DNA of 64,000 bases from Dryas octopetala (lineage: Eukaryota > Streptophyta > Magnoliopsida > Rosales > Rosaceae): positions 33,617,926-33,681,925 of the forward strand of contig OY992832.1 of the NCBI GenBank assembly GCA_963921425.1, in the 5' to 3' direction. The position numbers were made by a program, and so were the translations under genes. Each line of letters begins with the position of its first letter. The stretch's first letter is position 1. Shown here one piece after another: positions 1 to 13,095 of the stretch. Below the pieces are notes generated by a model. That model worked only from the letters and a program-made list of their open reading frames with translations. It was not told where the DNA came from and ran no database searches.

Positions 1-427
1 AAAGAGCCCGGTTGCACCAGGTTTGTTCTGTTTTTGGATAGACATTATAAAATTGTATGTCCTCTTCATTTACAAGTCATAGAGATGGTTTATTTCTTCA
101 TTAATAAATCAACGCTCGAATTTCTTAGTCTCAGTAAATGGGTAAATTAGAATATATTTTTATTGTGTTGCAATACATAGAGGATTTGTGCTATGTTGTG
201 GGACATGTTCTTTCACATAGAGGTCCCCTTCCAAGTCTCTGGATGTTTATTTGTCATCTTTCTTCTGTGATTGGCCTTAAGGGTAGATTAACAAATATAA
301 CATTGGTGATGAGACTGCTTTCTGTGCATGCTATAATTTTCTGAGGTCACCACAGTTTTCCTAAATAATATTAGATTCAATGTGAAGCCCTGACTTTTGT
401 TTTACAATACCCTCCCCCCCTCTCCAG
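1..427 (+). other. Probable intron or upstream flank of the XRN fragment
   Basis: No coding stretch is recognisable here. The region ends in a pyrimidine-rich tract and CTCCAG, a good splice acceptor for the XRN exon starting at 428, so it is best read as an intron of the captured gene. Confidence 0.5.
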
Positions 428-3400
428 CGGCAGGCAGAAAGAATAAAGCGTGAAAAGGGGCAAGCGAGAAGAAGAGGAGATGATGTTGGGCCACAAGTGC
501 AACCAGATTCTTTGGTTGCAGTTTCCCGATTTCATGGTTCTCGTCTTGCTTCAGGTCCTTCGCATTCACCCTATCAACAATCTGGATCTGGTAATAGTTC
601 TGAGAGCTCTATGCCTGTTAGAAGAGGAGACCAGCTCGGACAAGCCACAACTAGTTTGTCTAAGCTTGATATGAAGAGCAAAGAATCTTACAAATCTAAT
701 GGTCAAGGAAATGCTCGAAAAGTTGCACGTTTGTCTTCAGAGGCATCAACTGTCGGTGCTGCTATTGTTGAAGCAGAGAACAGTCTTGAAGAAGTAAGTT
801 TTTAGCTTAATTTGAGGCACTTTAATGTAAATCATGTATAGTGTGTTGTTCATATCTACTCTTCTACTGTCTGATTTGTGATGCTGGCAAGGATGTGAAT
901 GTGAAACTTTATTTTACTATCTTTTAATAATTGTTTCACAAATATTATTTAATGAATTACGTTGGGTGTAGTTTCTTAACTATGTGTTCATTAAGCTGTC
1001 ATCTTTGTCTCTTGCTTGTCAGGTACATGAAAACAAAGAAGAATTGAAAGCAAAGCTCAAAGAGGTTCTTCGTGAGAGGTCTGATGCTTTTAACTCTGAC
1101 AATCCCGAAGAAGACAAGGTCTGATTACTTGTGTATTGCTGACTTTTATTATGTGTAGGTGATATCTTGTATTTGGTATTGCTATAAATGTTGATGCTAT
1201 GAAAGAGTTTTTAGATATTATGAAGCATTTTTATGGTGCTCTTCTATCTTGCAACCACATTAAGTTATGTAGATGCAAGTATCACTTGTGGATAAGGTTT
1301 TTTATGCATATCGCAAGTGATGCTTTTATTTCAAATGTTCAAAAGTAAATGATGAAAGGGACACCCATGGAATGTTCACTGTCTCAATGTTTATGTCTTG
1401 TCTTAGGTAAATTTGAATAATAAAATTTTAAAACAGTTGTTCATTTTTTGCCTTTTGGTCTTGCTGCATGGCCTTGCTTATCTATATAATATATGCTCAC
1501 TGAAAGCAAATGATATTGTTTTATGATAGTAATAATTCCAACCTTATTACGGCAATTTCAAAAACTATTCAGTTGCATCATACCGGTTAAGTTGATGATA
1601 GGATATGTATGGCTTATACTATAGCTGTTTGTCCACCTTGTATCCCTTTGTCTATTTATTACTTCATGATGTTATATTTCATTTTCTTTTGAATCCTAAA
1701 AGGTTGGAGTTTTGTCAAAATATAGAATGTATTGATATTTGCTTATTTACTGGTTGTTTTTATATCTTATATTATTAGGTTAAATTGGGAGTACCTGGAT
1801 GGAAAGATAGATACTATGAAGAAAAGTTTTCTGCCAAAACTCCTGAAGAACGTGAAGCAATTCGAAAAGATGTTGTATGTAAATGAGTTCTAGTACTGTC
1901 ATTGTCAAATGTTAATTGTATAACCATTTTTAGTTTGTCTTATATTTTGTGCTTATTGGGTAGGTTTTGCGATACACAGAAGGTCTGTGTTGGGTAATGC
2001 ACTATTATTATGAAGGGGTTTGTTCATGGCAGTGGTGGGTATTTTGCTTCACCCTCTTCTATCGTTTTGCATGTATTTATAATAGCTCAAGTTTCCAATT
2101 TCCACTATAATGTTAATTTTTTTTAGGATTGGGATTTATTACTTAATGATATTGAGGATGTAATTGATCTCACGATGTTGTAATTGATCTCCACCTCATT
2201 GGGGCTATGATGTATCCTTTACTATTGTAGCATTTTGTTGTGACTGTAATGGTGAATTGGGTGAGGTTGTTAGTGCTGTATAAGGATTGGTATAGGGACA
2301 AGCAGGGTTGCATTATGTACAATTATTAAAAAAAGACGAAAGTTAAGCATATTGAGATAATGGATACATAAAAGGGATTTTGCTCTATCAATTAAAGCAG
2401 TGGTCAGAAACGAAGTACTATTGTATGATAAGCCAATGGATTGAGTTTGATAATTTCTATCTTAAGAGTTAAGTCACTTTAAATGTAAGCTATTGTGGCT
2501 TTGTATAACGTACAGGAATGCATTAGGACCTAGGTGTGGTTAGAATCATCATATTACTTAGAGTTGGATTCTGAGGAGAAGTTATCTAGTTTTGCATTGG
2601 ATGATTGATTTAGATAAAAGGAAATTCATTCTCTTCCCCATGCATCATCAATGCCGTTTGTCCAATATGTTTACCGTGCTGCTGAATATCTTTTTTCGTA
2701 TTTTTCTCTAGGTTCTACCCCTATCATTATGCACCCTTTTTGCTTCTGATCTCAAGGACCTCAGTCAGCTAAATATAAGTTTTGATTTGGGCACTCCTTT
2801 TAAACCATTCAATCAGCTGTTGGGGGTTTTTCCTGCTGCAAGGTATGCTGTTGATATTTTCTTCTATGTTGGAAATTTTTCAACTAGCAAGGTACTAATG
2901 ATTATACATGTGCAGTTCCCATGCCCTTCCTGAGCAATATAGGAAGTTGATGACTGATCCCAACTCACCTATTATTGATTTTTACCCTACTGGTATACTT
3001 TCTGGCTAAGATTGGTGTTCTAGATCTTAATTCTTTTTTACTTGCTTAGTAAGATGCTATTCTGAACCTTTGTTTTGTATCAGACTTTGAAGTGGATATG
3101 AATGGGAAACGTTATGCATGGCAGGTGTGTTCTCTTTGAATCCATATTGTACATGTATTTTTTTTTCCTGGTCATTTTTTTGGGATGACTCTCTAGTGGA
3201 GTTCTTGACATCTTATTGCTGTTCTTAATGGTATTGCAAAACTGCCTTTTATTGATGAAGTCCGTCTTCTTGCCGAGGTTGAGAAACTCGAACATACATT
3301 GACGGTATGGAATCTTTTTTGAGTTTGCACTACCGGCATACTTCTCTAATTTCGTATTTTTATTCTCAGAATGGTTTTTATTTTAATTCCACCTTCATTT

Positions 3401-3569
3401 CCGGGGTGCAGGAAGAGGAGACCCGGAGAAACAGTGAGATGTTTGAGATGCTTTTTGTTACATCATCTCATCCTCTCTCTGTATGCATATATTCCCTTTA
3501 TAATCGCTGCAAACAGTTGACAGACAAAGAGCGGGTTGAAGTTAAGGAACAAATTGATCCCAAGTACAG
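428..3569 (+). pseudogene. 5'-3' exoribonuclease (XRN2/3/4-type) gene fragment, truncated
   Basis: Exons can be read at 428-793, 1023-1118, 1779-1874, 1964-2034, 2712-2842, 2916-2992, 3084-3124, about 3219-3304 and 3412-3569, nearly all with GT-AG borders and matching phase. The translation contains [52 protein letters not shown], then [13 protein letters not shown] and DFYPTDFEVDMNGKRYAWQ, which are hallmarks of the second conserved region of plant XRN nucleases that degrade 5'-monophosphate RNA. The N-terminal catalytic half would lie upstream of the window. The gene stops after the exon ending at 3569 (KEQIDPKY): the next conserved block (normally GMNGY...) is not found. No acceptor AG precedes the GIAKLPFIDE exon near 3219, and the nearest upstream AGs lead into stops. 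It is therefore a broken copy, probably cargo of the CACTA element. The family call is firm; the subtype is not. Confidence 0.82.
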
Positions 3570-4561
3570 GTTTGTGCAGTAAAGTTATATTTACTATTTT
3601 CCAGTGAAGCAGTCGTTATATGGTATGTTCCATCCAAAAATGTTACTATAGTTTGCTATTTAGGAACTAGAGCTCTTAAAGTTTGACATGGGTAGTAAAT
3701 GCTACTGCTATTTACTTTGCATCTTGGTGCAGCTATGTTCAACACCTGAGCTCTACTCCTAGCAGCTATCTAGTATTGACTGCTTGGTCCTCTTGATTGG
3801 GCAAAGATCATGATATTAGATAATATGGCCACTGTTACAAATAGGTGGTTTGGCAGATGCAAATTGATTTACTGATTTTACTGTTGAGAACAAGATCATG
3901 CTCTATTTAGGAACACTTGGTTTAAATATTAATATTTCTGAAATTTTCCTGATAAATCTAGTGGTCTAGCCAAAAGTTTGTTATATTTATAAGGAGATCA
4001 TTTTCTCTGGCAGATGTTTTGTACCGTCTGCTACATGAACAGAAAGTTTAATTTCTGTTCTTTTTTTTTTTTTTTTCTTATTAACTATATATTTAAGAAC
4101 TGTTTGGACTATTTTCTGATTTTATTTATAAATGGGTATTCGAATCTTGAGAAAGAAGTTAATGTATTGTTGCAATTTATAATGCTTTAATTTGTTTTGT
4201 GGCTGAAAACTTGGAAATGTAGTTGAAAGCTTGGAATAAAAGGAAAACAAATTGTGGCTGAAAGCTTGGAATAAAAGGAAAACAATTTTGATGATCACTT
4301 GTGTTAATATATTGGAGCTTGATTCTGGATATAGGCCCCTATTTTATCTTGTGGATGCTAACTATATATATATATATATATATATGCTTGCTACTGGATG
4401 TTGAAACCTGACAGGGGCATATTCTTCTCTTGCATGCCTATGTTTTTCAATACATCTACTTAGGGGCGCGCATGTTCTTTATTTTTTTCTTTCTGCTGGA
4501 CTGTTTGCATTTTTGGTTGAATTTTATTTTTAATTAGTACTCCATGTTTGCCTTTTTTCAG
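3570..4561 (+). other. Non-coding stretch between the XRN fragment and the terminal exon
   Basis: It opens with the splice donor of the last XRN exon and ends with a pyrimidine-rich acceptor at 4561. It contains a T-run (about 4063-4077), a short tandem duplication of GAAAGCTTGGAATAAAAGGAAAACAA at 4226-4285, and an (AT)n run near 4368-4386. No XRN exon is seen here. Confidence 0.5.
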
Positions 4562-4651
4562 TGGGAACGAAGGCAAGACAAAACTTATACCCAAGAAGAT
4601 ATCGATGAAGTCCGGGCTGAATGGGCAAACTTCGTGGGCCAGTTTATGTAG
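4562..4651 (+). CDS. Conserved 29-residue terminal exon of the CACTA family
   Basis: After a polypyrimidine tract and AG at 4560-4561, one reading frame gives WERRQDKTYTQED followed by IDEVRAEWANFVGQFM and TAG. An exon of identical length at 34554-34465 on the minus strand gives WERRKDNTYSQDQ and IDEVRAEWAGFLVRYM. Both lie 1.18-1.19 kb from the end of their CACTA element. I do not recognise the parent protein. Conservation of frame, length and position suggests the last exon of a gene that belonged to the element or was captured by a common ancestor. It could act as a ready-made 3' exon for captured genes upstream. In the phase left by the last XRN exon, however, it would be read in a different frame. 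Confidence 0.5.
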   Translation, partial: WERRQDKTYTQEDIDEVRAEWANFVGQFM

Positions 4652-5841
4652 ACATTTCTGGTTGGATTTTTGCATGACACCTTTTTTACGTAGGCCATAT
4701 GTTTAGCTAGACTAGCTTTGGGTATATATGATATATTGATTACTTTGCTAGATTAGCTTAGGATGATTGATAGGCTAGCTGCTGGATAATATTTTGATAT
4801 ATATATGGCAGCAATTAGGTTGATTCATTAGATTGATGCCTAGTTTTTTGGAAAGGTATATATGGAGGGTTTTTGTTTATGGCATATATGGCTGGTTTTG
4901 TGAATGAAATTGGGTTAAGGGAGCAAGGTACATATATACAATTACTACCTTTAAATATCTTATATTATTTGGTTATATTAGAAATTCCAATCCTTTATTA
5001 TTGTGAATTGGTATTTTGTAAATGTATAATTTATTAGGAATGTTAATTATGAAGGGAATCAATTAATGGTTGTACCAAAACAACCTATCTCATCAATCAG
5101 ATTCTGCATTATTTGTTCATAATTGCATTGTGGTCAAAGACAATTGGGAGTTTCTAAAAACAGATGTAAACAGGCACATTATACAACAGTTTTTCGATCA
5201 AAAGCGTGGTCTGTGCCCTTGACTTACAATGGTTCAATATAATAAACCATTGTCTAATTCTTAAGCATACCACACAAATCTTAAGAAGCCATTGTGCTAA
5301 GTACCTTCATACAATAGTTTCTAATCCAAAAATCGATGTACCAAATAAGTATATACAACGGTTATATGGTTAATATTTAATTTTCTTAATGCATGAATAC
5401 AACGGTTTCATATAAAACACCGTAGTTTGAAAAACCTATAGACATGGCAATACACATATTATTCAATAGATTAGACAACGGTTTTTAACAATAAACCGTT
5501 GTTTTAATGGCTATTTCACCTCGTGTTTCTACCTAAAATAGTTGTAAAACCAATTCTTTACTTAATATAACCGTTGTTTAACATATATATACACATCGGT
5601 TTTTAAATATAAACCGATGTTTAAATTGGCACTCAACAACGGTATCTTCCAAATCATTGATTTTAAAGGTTGTATATACAACGGTGGTACATCTATAACC
5701 GTTGTGTAGGTGCACCAGGACAACGGATTTTATCCGTTGTCTATTGGGGGTATGAATAGACAACACTCGATTAGACGACGGTAAATTATAAACTCAGACA
5801 ACGGTGAAAATCCGTTGTCTGATTGCTATTTTGTAGTAGTG
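4652..5841 (+). repeat. CACTA right subterminal region with ACAACGG hairpins
   Basis: At least ten inverted pairs of the form ACAACGGTTTTNNNAAACCGTTGT or decayed versions lie between about 5160 and 5830, for example around 5475-5504 and 5793-5820. The region closes with TTGTAGTAGTG at 5841. Subterminal repeats of this kind are transposase-binding regions in CACTA elements. No gene is seen. Confidence 0.75.
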
Positions 5842-6535
5842 TATATTATGATCGGATATGGAATTCCGTCAATCCTAGCATAATACTTTGTTCTTATGTT
5901 GCCTCTTGGAACATCTCTCATATTACCAAGAGTGATAGATTCTTTGTTGAATACACATATATTCTCATACGTCAGTGACTATGTCCAATATGTACCTTTG
6001 ACTAAAGTCTAGGAGCCTAGCCTTATGATACAACTAAAGCATAGAGATCGAGCGCACAAGACAACCATGGTGTCTCAAGTCTAGGGACCAATTGTATTAT
6101 CAAGACTTGAACGATTTCCTGTTGACGGGTGTGTAATACTCAATGATAGGTATTCGTTACTTTAGTCACATTCAGTGAACCATTTATGGAACCAATGATC
6201 TTCTCCTAGTGTCACTACATTGATTATCCTAGACGTTAAGCATAAATAGATTATGTTGGTCTTACCGGATTTGATATTGTTCAGATATCAATCCTGCAAC
6301 CAGGAACATTTTAGACTTCAAGTACTAAAGGGATATAAGTCTCACTAGTTGTCCTAACTTCTTTAGGATATTATTCCCTTTACTTCAAATCATGGTCCTC
6401 TTTTATGCATACACACATATATTAGGATATAGTATGTATTTGAAGGATGGAATATAAAAGAAAAGTTTGTCAGTGATGTTAGAAATATACAAAATTCGTT
6501 TATTGAAACAATTTGCATTAAGGCATATTCCAACA
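5842..6535 (-). repeat. Copia long terminal repeat (3' LTR, possibly partial)
   Basis: On the minus strand the sequence from 6535 starts TGTTGGAATATGCCTTAATG, preceded by a purine-rich tract (GCAAGTGAGAGA), the usual arrangement at the start of a copia 3' LTR. The copia coding remnant lies directly upstream on the same strand. The far LTR end is not clear. It abuts the CACTA terminus at 5841, so the CACTA element may have inserted into this LTR. Confidence 0.6.
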
Positions 6536-7660
6536 TCTCTCACTTGCACTAATGTCAATCGACTACTAATCACAAACCCATCCCCTCAAGATAACGATCT
6601 AGTTGTCTTTGAGACATGGCTTTAGTCAGTGGATCTGCTACATTTTTTTCTGTATAAATTCTAAAGATACTGACATCACATTTGGAGACAATCTCTTTTC
6701 GGACATAAAAACGTATGTTTATGTGTTTGGATCTTTGAAGAGACCTTGGTTCCTTTGCTTGTGCTATAGCTCCATTTTAATCACAGTAGACAATTATTGT
6801 TAATTAAATGGAGAAACCAATCCAAGTTCAGAAATGAACTACCTAATCCAAAATATCACATCTTTAAGCTGTGATATAGTTTGTCTCAGTTGTTGAGTCT
6901 GCTGCTATACTCTGAATATAGTTTTTCAACTAATTTCACCTCCATTCAAAACGAAGATGAACCTTGAGGTGGACTTCAGATCATCTACATCTAATGCAAA
7001 ATCTGAATCGGTGTAACCTACCACCTACAACTCTCCTCTGTCATAGACTAGAAATATATTTTTCGTCCTTCTCAAGTACTTAAAAACACATTTAAATTAA
7101 TGCAGTCCAATGGGGTACTTATGGGTTGGATTGATATATGCTGGTTACACTTGCAACATGTGCAATATCAATCCTAGTACATATCTTGGCATACATTAAA
7201 CTACAAATTGTAGAAACATTAGGCCTGCTTCTCAACTTTTGTAAATCTTCCAGTATCTTGGAAAACATTTCCTTTGATAGTTTTATGCACGTCTCTCAGG
7301 TAGTAAAGTACATTCCGAGTCTTGCATGTTGAACCTATTCAACAGTTTATCTATGTATGAGGATTGAGACACTCCCAAGAGCCTTTTTGATCTATCTGTA
7401 TAGACCTTAATACTCGGAACATATAAGGCTTCTCTTTAATCCTTCATAGAGAAGATTTTGGATAACCCTACTTTGACTATGAAGCATTTGGAAATTTCAA
7501 TACCCTTTAAAAGGTTTTTGGCGTATAACGTTTGTAAATTTGGAGTTGAATGTTTTACGTCTTTTCATGCATTGCATTGTGCTCAATTACAATATTTTCC
7601 ATCTGTGCAATAATTGCCAAGCTTCACTTTTACTGTACTCCAAATGAATTTCGTTGAAAA
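6536..7660 (-). pseudogene. Copia retrotransposon polyprotein remnant (RT end and RNase H)
   Basis: The minus strand carries scrambled but recognisable 3' polyprotein motifs: VADPLTKAMSQRQLDRYLE near 6560-6635, LQRSKHINIRFHFIREIV near 6690-6745, and YTDSDFALDVDDLKSTSRFIF near 6940-7020 with GELVVG just before. These correspond to the RNase H region and its upstream linker in plant copia Pol. Frameshifts and stops interrupt the frame throughout, and no gag, protease, integrase or second LTR was seen to the right. It is an old truncated copy. Confidence 0.75.
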
Positions 7661-8160
7661 ATAAAAAAGCTTCAAATTGAAGAATTCTATTGTGCGGCGG
7701 CAGCCATTGGTGCGCAGTCATACACTTCTTGCATTCATGGCTAAATACAAACCAGGGAATATTATCTTATTAATAAACTATATGTATATGTAGGGTAATA
7801 TTATAAAACTGTCAATTTGAACCACAACTTTAATTAAGAGTATAACTTAAATTAAACAATAATCAACTTCAGTCTTTAACAAAAATAAAAAACTTTTGAA
7901 TTAACAAAGTCGTATAAACAAATTTCCCATCCAAAGTTTAGATTATATGATGTCTAAATCACAAGTTCTGCCAATTTTTATTCCAAATGGATTCTCTACG
8001 CAACTCGCACCAGAAATGTCTGTGAATAACTCCCCACATGTTACAATTCAAACAGACAAAACAAAAAATTTAAAAGGTGAAATGGACGCTTGGCATGTAC
8101 CACAAAATCAAATTACGTGCCACATTGTTTGATAGAGATTTCAATAGAAATCAGCTAACT
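7661..8160. other. Intergenic stretch, no feature recognised
   Basis: AT-rich DNA between the copia remnant and the 3' end of SCYL2. The short plus-strand open frame at 7947-8132 shows no family motif and has no splice context, so it is not called as a gene. Confidence 0.5.
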
Positions 8161-8169
8161 TCAATCTCC

Positions 8170-8175
8170 TTTATT
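8170..8175 (-). terminator. Candidate poly(A) signal of SCYL2
   Basis: TTTATT on the plus strand is AATAAA on the minus strand, about 365 bp after the SCYL2 stop codon. That would place the 3' UTR at roughly 8150-8538. No transcript evidence is available. Confidence 0.4.
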
Positions 8176-8538
8176 GATTTGAAACCCAGTCATGCAAGAT
8201 GGGCGTGCGACGAAGAATACACTATCCAGATGAATTAAACAAGAAGCTTTATCCACACAAAAAAAAAAAAAAAAACTACAAGCTTTAAAATTACAATGCA
8301 AAATTTGGTGCCAATCACAACAAAATACAAGCCAAGCACAACAGATCATTACATAACAAACCTTGCCATCCTTGAGAGACGCAGCAATTGCCCACACTAG
8401 AAATATAATGTGGTACCCCAAAATCATTTACAAAATCAGTCTCGACGCATCATGGCAGGACTACTCTACAAGGGCCATTCACAAATCTTTTGTAGCACCG
8501 TTTGTTCGTCGGACATTAATCAAGTTACAATCCAGGCA

Positions 8539-11500
8539 TTATAGTAGATCTAAAAGGGGCGGCTGTTCAGTTGGCGATTTGTTGGTATGGCTGGAGCGAG
8601 AGACTGAACCAGCAACCCTCCCTCTACCTCTTCCTCGACCCACAGCAGTAGATGGGGGTGGAGCAAGCCTAGGTGCTGCCTGCTCATTCTTTCCAGAAGC
8701 AAATATAGATCCTAGATCAGCAGATTTTTTATCTGTAAAAGCACTCGAAGTCGATATTGCCTGATTCTGTTTCAAAAATCCAATAGAACTCTGGGGATTA
8801 AAACCCGAGTTACCCAAACTACCAGTATTTGAAGTTGCATTGCCTTGATTCAGTCTTATTTGCTCAACAATACTTTGAGTGTCAAAGCCCCAACTGTCAT
8901 TGATGTTGCCGTGGAAATTCATACTGTTTGATGTACTTGAGAATGAACTGGGACCATATTTGTTTGTGGACAATCCTATTGTACCATTGTTGGAAGGGAC
9001 AGCTCCACTTACTGAGCCACTAGGCCGCCGGGGCCAGTTGGCAAAAGGATCTATGTCATCAAAACTTGAAGTGGGTGATGCTCCTGGATTTAATTGCTTC
9101 CCAGCATCACCAGATTGAGGGGTAACTCTAGAAGATGCCTGAGGAGGCCACTCTATATCAACCGGGGGACATGACACAGATGTTTGTTGACTAGATACTG
9201 CAGGTCTCAACAAGGAATTAGATTGCGAAGAAGTTACTTGAATTGGTTCATTACCCGGAATGGGATTAGGGGACGAAATGCTACTTGTAGAATTTTGGAG
9301 GGAATTGGAAGGCTGCTTTCTAATGGGACCCCAATCTTCATCCCATGTTGGACTGCTGTTTGTAGCATTGGCGACATTTCCGCTTATTTTGCTCAAGACT
9401 GGGGACTGGATCCCATTGGCAGATGGAGATGGTTTGACCTCTGGGATTCCAGATTCTGTCACAGTGACTCCCCGTTTTTCCTCTATCTTCCTGCCATAAA
9501 ACCAATGCCTATAAGAGAATAACACAATACTAAAAACCTAAAAGAAAAGAAAAATAATTATATAATGCTGAAAGTGATTTCAACAGAGCATGAATGTAAG
9601 CATGCAGTCGTTGGAAATTGCCTCAACACAAGAGACAGAAGCTCAACAGATTAAGGTACCTCAGGATATCCTTGACAAAGAGCATATATTTGGCAAACTG
9701 CTGCACATTTAATTGTTGGGCGGTAAGAAGAGGTGTGAGTAGTGGGAGGACATGCTCCGCAGCAAATTCTATCCCATTCTGAAAATGATGAATTGAGGAC
9801 AATGAGTTACAATTATCCATAACAATATAAGGGTAAAAATACCAAAGAACAGATAAAGCAACTCCAGAACCAGATTCATGATTGGAAACTGTAACCTGCT
9901 TAAGAATTGAGTTTGACACCCCAAGAGTACACATAAGGGTAGGAGCAGATCGGTCTACAGCTGTACAACGTTGAATTGTTTGCAAAATATCCAGAATAGC
10001 ATGCTTATCAAGGGTAGGAACCAAATCTCCCAAACAAAGCAGAGCATTGACTCTCACCTGCCAAAAGAAGCAAATCTGAAGCTCATGTGCAGGTCTTACA
10101 TTTAGGTTAAATCACCAAAAGAAATCCATGAAAATAACATATTTCCAATTCACTCAAGAGGCATCTAGAACTGTCATTGTATATTATACATGCCCAAGTT
10201 TCACCAAATTGTGTTGAGAGGTTCAAGTCAGAGCCCTTGGAAAGATATCTTGCAAGGCCTTGACACTTTTGCTTCCTTTTGTCAGTTTGGGGTGGGAAAT
10301 GGGGAGGGTGAGGTTCTGGGAAAAGTGTTGGGTGGGAGAACCAGATTTCTGTTCTCTTTTCCCTTGGCTATACAGACTGTCCCGCTTGCATAATGTCTCC
10401 AGTGCATCAATGTGTGTAAACCCTTCTTCTCATCCTTTGTCTTAGGATTTTGGATTTCGTAGAAACCTAAATGAACAAGAGGTGGGGGAGCTTTCTGAGT
10501 TGCTGGTTTGTTTAGAGAATATAGTGCTGATTCCATCTAGTCCTAATAGGAGATTTTGGAAATTGGAGTCGTCGGTAGTCTTTTCTTGCAAATCCTTTTC
10601 AAAGCAGCTAATGGACAGCTCTTCTCTTTCTTTTTTCAGACCTTTTCACGCTATTTGGAAGGTAATCCCTTTCAAAGCAGCTAAAGGAAAACTCCTCTAT
10701 CCTTTTTCAGATCTTTTCATACCATTTGGAAGGCTAAAGGGTCCCAAAGGTACAAGTTTTTAGCCTGGATTATTGCTCATGGGAGGTTGAATATTTGTCA
10801 CATGGTTCAGAGGAGAAGGCCTTCTTGGTGCCTATCTCCCCAATGGTGTGAGATGTGGAAAAATGATGCTGAAAGTTTGAATCATTTATTGCTTAACTGC
10901 CCTGTTGCACTGTCATTATGGCAGAAGTTGTCTCTGGAGGCAAATGTGGATTGGGAGAATCCAGGATCATGTTTTGCTTTGTTGTGCAAGAGATATAAGT
11001 TTTTTGGGGATAGGAAAAAGGGTATGATGCTAGGGAGATGTGCTGTGATGGCAATTTTTTGCGTGGTTTGGTTAGTAAGAATCAAAGGATTTTTTGAGGA
11101 AGCTAGGGGTGAGGAGGTAGATATGTGGTGGGATAGGGTTCGGTTTTGGTCTTGAGCTTCAGTACCTTCAGAATTTAGAGATACCTCTTTTCAAGCTATA
11201 TTTTATGATTGAAAATGCCGCTGTGTAATGTAGTTTTGGTAGTCTTTGTCTTACTGTTTGTTCAGGTTTTCGTTGTAACCTGTTGTCTTTCTGAACAGTG
11301 GACATCTTGTACTTCCTTTTTTTTTCATAAATAAAAGTTTGTTTGTCAAAAAAAAAAGAGGATTACAAATTTACAACAGGATGGAAAAAATGGAAAAATA
11401 AAGACAAGATAGTGGTACCCTATGTGTTAAAACCGTACCAAATAGATTAAAACAAAAGTTCCATATAACTATCATTAGGCCAATTTTTGTTAGTGGGATA

Positions 11501-13036
11501 GACTGCTAGGCATACAAGCAAAAGCAAGAGCAATGAACCTATATAGTGGAAATAAAAATTAAGAGAACTACAGATTAATCTATTTGAAAAACATTGGGAG
11601 TAACACCTATGAGTGATAAGATAAGAGAAAGCAGACTTAGGTGATAATATCATATAAACTTGACCACTGGATGCACCTATAACCAAAGGTGCGCCTATAA
11701 CCAAAGGAAAGACTAGTTGAGGTAGCAGACAAGAGACCAGGAAGCTGGCCAAAATTAACATGAAGTTGAGAAGAAGTAAAGAAGAATATTTACGGGAAAA
11801 AAAATTTAATAAGATATTGCATAAAAGAGAAAAGATTGTGAAACGATAATTCATGTGGCCAACCCTACCTCGTTGGCAAAGGCAAGGATGATGACGACAA
11901 TGATGAAAACAGATAATACTCATTATGATCTCCACAATGTAGCAGTAATAAATTTATTTAACTTAGGATACTTGTAAAAATATATTAGATATTACAACAG
12001 TTATAAGATTCAATGCACAAAAATAAGCATGTGTTTAACATTAAACATGAAAAAACAACAACAAAGACGAATAAAAGAATCAATTAAGTATACATACCGC
12101 TGCAACAGTTGTTTTGAGAGCTAAGCCATGAACACGAGGCAAAATAGCTTGTTTCACTAGCTGGAAAGAATGAAATATAAAACAATAAACATTAGTAGCT
12201 CTCCAGTAAAATGTTTAATTGACAAGAAAGATACTAAAACTGTTGAATGACTATTACAATTTCTGATTATTGTTGTTCAAGTTCTAACTAAACTTTTGTA
12301 TCCAACACAAAAACTCAATAGATTGAACTTTGCAAACTCAGAGGGGTATAATCCACAATTAAAACTCACTTAATTTGCAGTACAAAGTTCCCCTGTTGAA
12401 GTATTAGAAACATAAAGGCAAACACTTAGTTCATAACTTGTGTTCAGCAGAACATTCATTCTTGAATAAGAAACATAAAGAAAAATCAAATGGGGGGATA
12501 GTTCATAACTTCTAATATATATATATAGGGAAATTTTCTAGTAAGGATGTACTTACTTTAAGAAAAGTAAGAATATCATCGTCGGACCTACAATTCAATG
12601 ATCAGAACCATTCATATTCTAAAACATCATTCAAAGATCACCCTTGCAAAAAATCAATCAAATCGAAAATTGTTTAACCAATTTATTACAGCCAACATCA
12701 TTTCAATTTTATCCGACGGACTATATTTGTCTACACAATTTAAACCTTGAACATTCGAATGTTCACCCCTAGCACCGAGCGCTCGGCATTTTTCTGCACT
12801 GAGCACTTGGACCTAGTTTGTCGGCATTTATGTTAGGATTTAACTCTGGAATTTTGGACGGTAACGCCTCCACAAAGGTCATTCTATAACCTAGGAGGGT
12901 ATGGGGTGAACGTGTCGGCCTATACTCTAAAAAACAGATGGAGGAAGCAGCGATCGCCTGTTTTAAAAAAACTTCACCGAGCTCTCGACGGAGCTACCGA
13001 GCGCTCGGTCGCACGTCAGCACCTGAACGGCTCTGC

Positions 13037-13095
<59 letters not shown>

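Larger units (their letters stand above)
1..5841 (+). mobile_element. CACTA transposon carrying captured XRN exons (right part; left end outside window)
   Basis: The right end at 5841 reads ...TTTGTAGTAGTG, the complement of the CACTACTACAA terminus that starts and ends the two complete CACTA elements later in the window. About 680 bp inside it (5160-5830) are many short hairpins of the type ACAACGGTTT...AAACCGTTGT, as in the subterminal regions of those elements. A 30-codon terminal exon at 4562-4651 has a close homologue 1.18 kb from the end of the element at 33284-40235; here it lies 1.19 kb from the end. I see no left CACTA terminus in 1-5000, so the left end should lie upstream of the window. 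The XRN exons at 428-3569 would then be cargo. The right end is seen directly; the assignment of 1-4500 to the element is inference. Confidence 0.65.

Noticed and set aside
8363-9522. Plus-strand open frames opposite the last SCYL2 exon
   Set aside because: Shadow frames of the Ser/Asn-rich SCYL2 tail.
11447-11935. 162-residue minus-strand open frame, Leu-rich
   Set aside because: Lies in a SCYL2 intron, has no family motif and looks like random AT-rich translation.
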